Positions 23,419-24,686 of a stretch of DNA of 24,686 nt are shown in pieces; the stretch's first letter is position 1, and each line of letters opens with the position of its first letter. The stretch is from DSNY01 sp016861185 (GTDB lineage: Bacteria; Pseudomonadota; Gammaproteobacteria; Burkholderiales; Burkholderiaceae_F). The notes under the pieces were generated by a model. It saw only the letters and a program-made list of their open reading frames with translations. It was not told the DNA's origin and searched no databases. The translations under genes were made by a program, and so were the position numbers. The DNA is taken from assembly GCA_030263275.1 (NCBI GenBank), contig SZOR01000060.1, positions 1-24,686 on the forward strand, given 5' to 3'.

Positions 23419-24375
23419 ATGAAGCCCGACCCCGCGCCGCCGCCGCCGATCGCGCACCTGGAGCTGAAGGCCGCCCTGCTGCTTGCGCTGCTGGTGCTGC
23501 TGGTCGGCGGCGCGGTCGTCTACGTGCTGTACGCGCGCGGCGCCTTCGAGCCCACGCAGCGGCTCGTGCTGATCGCCGACGACTCCGAGGGCGTGCAGGT
23601 CGGCATGGACCTGACCTTCTCGGGATTTCCGATCGGCCGCGTGCGCCGCATCGAGCTGGCCGACGACGGCTCCGCGCGCATCGTGATCGACGTGCCGAAG
23701 AAGGATGCGCACCGGCTGCGCACTTCGAGCGTCTTCACGCTGACGCGCGGGCTCGTGGGCAGCACGAGCATCAAGGCGTTCACGGGCATTCCGACCGACC
23801 CGCCGCTGCCCGACGGCGCGGAGCGCAAGGTGCTGGTCGGCGACGCCACCGCGGAACTGCCGCGGCTCGTGGCGGAGGCGCGCGAGCTGGTCCGCAACAT
23901 GACCGCGATCACCGCGCCGGATGCGCCGCTCGCCACGAGCCTCGGCAACGTGCAGACGGTGACCGAAAAGCTCAAGGGTCCGCGCGGCGCGCTCGGGGTG
24001 CTGATGGGCAACGAGCAGGACGCGCGCAAGCTCGTCGCCGCGCTCGACCGCACCAATGCGCTGCTCGCGCGCATGGACGGGCTCGTCGCCAAGACCGACG
24101 CGCAGGTCTTCGGCGCGGACGGGCTGATGCGCGACGCGCGTGCGACGATCGTGCAGTTGAACGCGACGCTGGGCGAGGCGCGCGCGACGCTGAAGAAGGT
24201 CGACGCGGTGCTGGAGGAGGCGCAGGTCATCGCCGCCAACACCAAGGTCGCGACGACCGATCTCGGCGCGCTGCGCGCCGAGATCGAAGTCAACCTGCGC
24301 AAGGTCGAATCGCTGGTCGACGAGATCAACCGCCGCTGGCCGTTCGCGCGCGACACGGAGATCAGGCTGCCATGA
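23419..24375 (+). CDS. MlaD/MCE-family periplasmic lipid-transport protein
   Basis: A 318-residue MCE protein. One N-terminal membrane anchor (about 15-40, LKAALLLALLVLLVGGAVVYVLYA) is followed by a single MCE domain (about 45-125): FEPTQRLVLIADDSEGVQVGMDLTFSGFPIGRVRRIEL, then RTSSVFTLTRGLVGSTSIKAFTG. Residues about 145-310 form a long helical region, predicted coiled coil, with repeated TxxxLxEARATLKKVDAVL-type heptads, as in MCE proteins that build periplasmic tunnels. It should bind the MlaE-type permease and carry phospholipid across the periplasm. It is longer than E. coli MlaD (about 180 residues) and closer to PqiB/Mce-type extended helices. Its stop overlaps the lipoprotein ATG (ATGA). 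Confidence 0.9.
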   Translation: MKPDPAPPPPIAHLELKAALLLALLVLLVGGAVVYVLYARGAFEPTQRLVLIADDSEGVQVGMDLTFSGFPIGRVRRIELADDGSARIVIDVPKKDAHRLRTSSVFTLTRGLVGSTSIKAFTGIPTDPPLPDGAERKVLVGDATAELPRLVAEARELVRNMTAITAPDAPLATSLGNVQTVTEKLKGPRGALGVLMGNEQDARKLVAALDRTNALLARMDGLVAKTDAQVFGADGLMRDARATIVQLNATLGEARATLKKVDAVLEEAQVIAANTKVATTDLGALRAEIEVNLRKVESLVDEINRRWPFARDTEIRLP

Positions 24376-24686
24376 GCGGAAGGGCGCGCCGCGGGTTGGC
24401 CGCCGCTGCGCTGGCGCTGGCCGGCTGCGCCGGCGGACCGCTGCCGCCCGACTGGCAGACCAACGCCAAGTCCGCGCTCGAACACGCGGTCGCCGCGTAC
24501 CTGAAGGGCGATACGCGCATCGAGGCGATCGAGTTCGAGCGCGCGCGCCGCGAAGTCGCGCGCACCGGACGCTTCGATCTCGCGGCGCGCGTCGAGCTGG
24601 CCCGCTGCGCCGCGCGCGTGGCGAGCCTCGCCTTCGAGCCGTGCGAGGGCTTCGAGAAGCTGCGCCCCGACGCCGCCGCGGCCGAG
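24372..24686 (+). CDS. Lipoprotein, 5' part (runs off the window)
   Basis: The first 105 codons of a lipoprotein: a basic N-region (SGRARRG), a hydrophobic stretch and the lipobox LALAG|C (lipidated Cys near residue 19), then a helical, alanine/arginine-rich body containing KSALEHAVAAYLKGDTRIEAIEFERARREVA. It overlaps mlaD by 4 nt. MCE operons often encode an outer-membrane-directed lipoprotein such as MlaA or an ABC-auxiliary lipoprotein, but this sequence shows neither signature, so the exact role is unknown. The gene continues past the window end. Confidence 0.75.
   Translation, partial: MSGRARRGLAAAALALAGCAGGPLPPDWQTNAKSALEHAVAAYLKGDTRIEAIEFERARREVARTGRFDLAARVELARCAARVASLAFEPCEGFEKLRPDAAAAE

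Overview
This is a GC-rich (roughly 65-70% by eye) chromosomal window. Codon use, the GC-rich intergenic hairpin repeats and the gene types suggest a proteobacterium, most likely a betaproteobacterium of the Burkholderiales/Rhodocyclales kind. That assignment is inference; no rRNA gene or other phylogenetic marker is present.

Left part (1-8788). A minus-strand membrane protein (71-1279) looks like an AI-2E/PerM-type permease whose C-terminus is DUF2189-like. A tight plus-strand cluster follows: a small exported protein (1418-2053), a LeuD-like aconitase-superfamily small subunit (2053-2568) and an amidase (2565-3875). After a block of intergenic hairpin repeats (3897-4180) come a dihydropyrimidinase-like amidohydrolase (4209-5696), twin-hairpin repeats (5758-5820), a fumarate-reductase-like flavoprotein (5865-7253), a WYL-domain regulator (7257-8225) and an exported HIRAN-domain protein (8402-8788). 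Most of this reads as a catabolic cluster for an amide or cyclic-amide compound, with a local regulator.

Centre (8992-22204). A complete type I-G (formerly I-U) CRISPR-Cas locus. The effector operon is csb1/cas7, csb2 (Cas5-Cas6 fusion), cas3 with a C-terminal HD domain, and a 312-residue Cas8-like/'Cas3-extension' protein. Successive genes overlap by 1 or 8 nt. No Csx17 is present. A MazF/PemK-type toxin-antitoxin pair lies on the opposite strand (15850-16505) behind a perfect palindromic operator, and separates the effector operon from the adaptation operon, a cas4-cas1 fusion plus cas2. The leader carries a nested hairpin and a near-perfect rRNA-type boxA. The array has 45 repeats of 36 nt and 44 spacers of 35-40 nt; only the last repeat is visibly degenerate.

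Right part (22205-24686). Downstream of the array lie a small ORF and the first codons of a VapC-like PIN toxin. The toxin is broken off exactly where an orphan, degenerate copy of the CRISPR repeat begins (22522). The window ends in a lipid-transport operon: an MlaE-type permease, an MlaD/MCE protein and a truncated lipoprotein gene. The CRISPR locus thus looks like an island between a catabolic cluster and an Mla operon, with one intact toxin-antitoxin pair inside it and one decayed pair at its edge.
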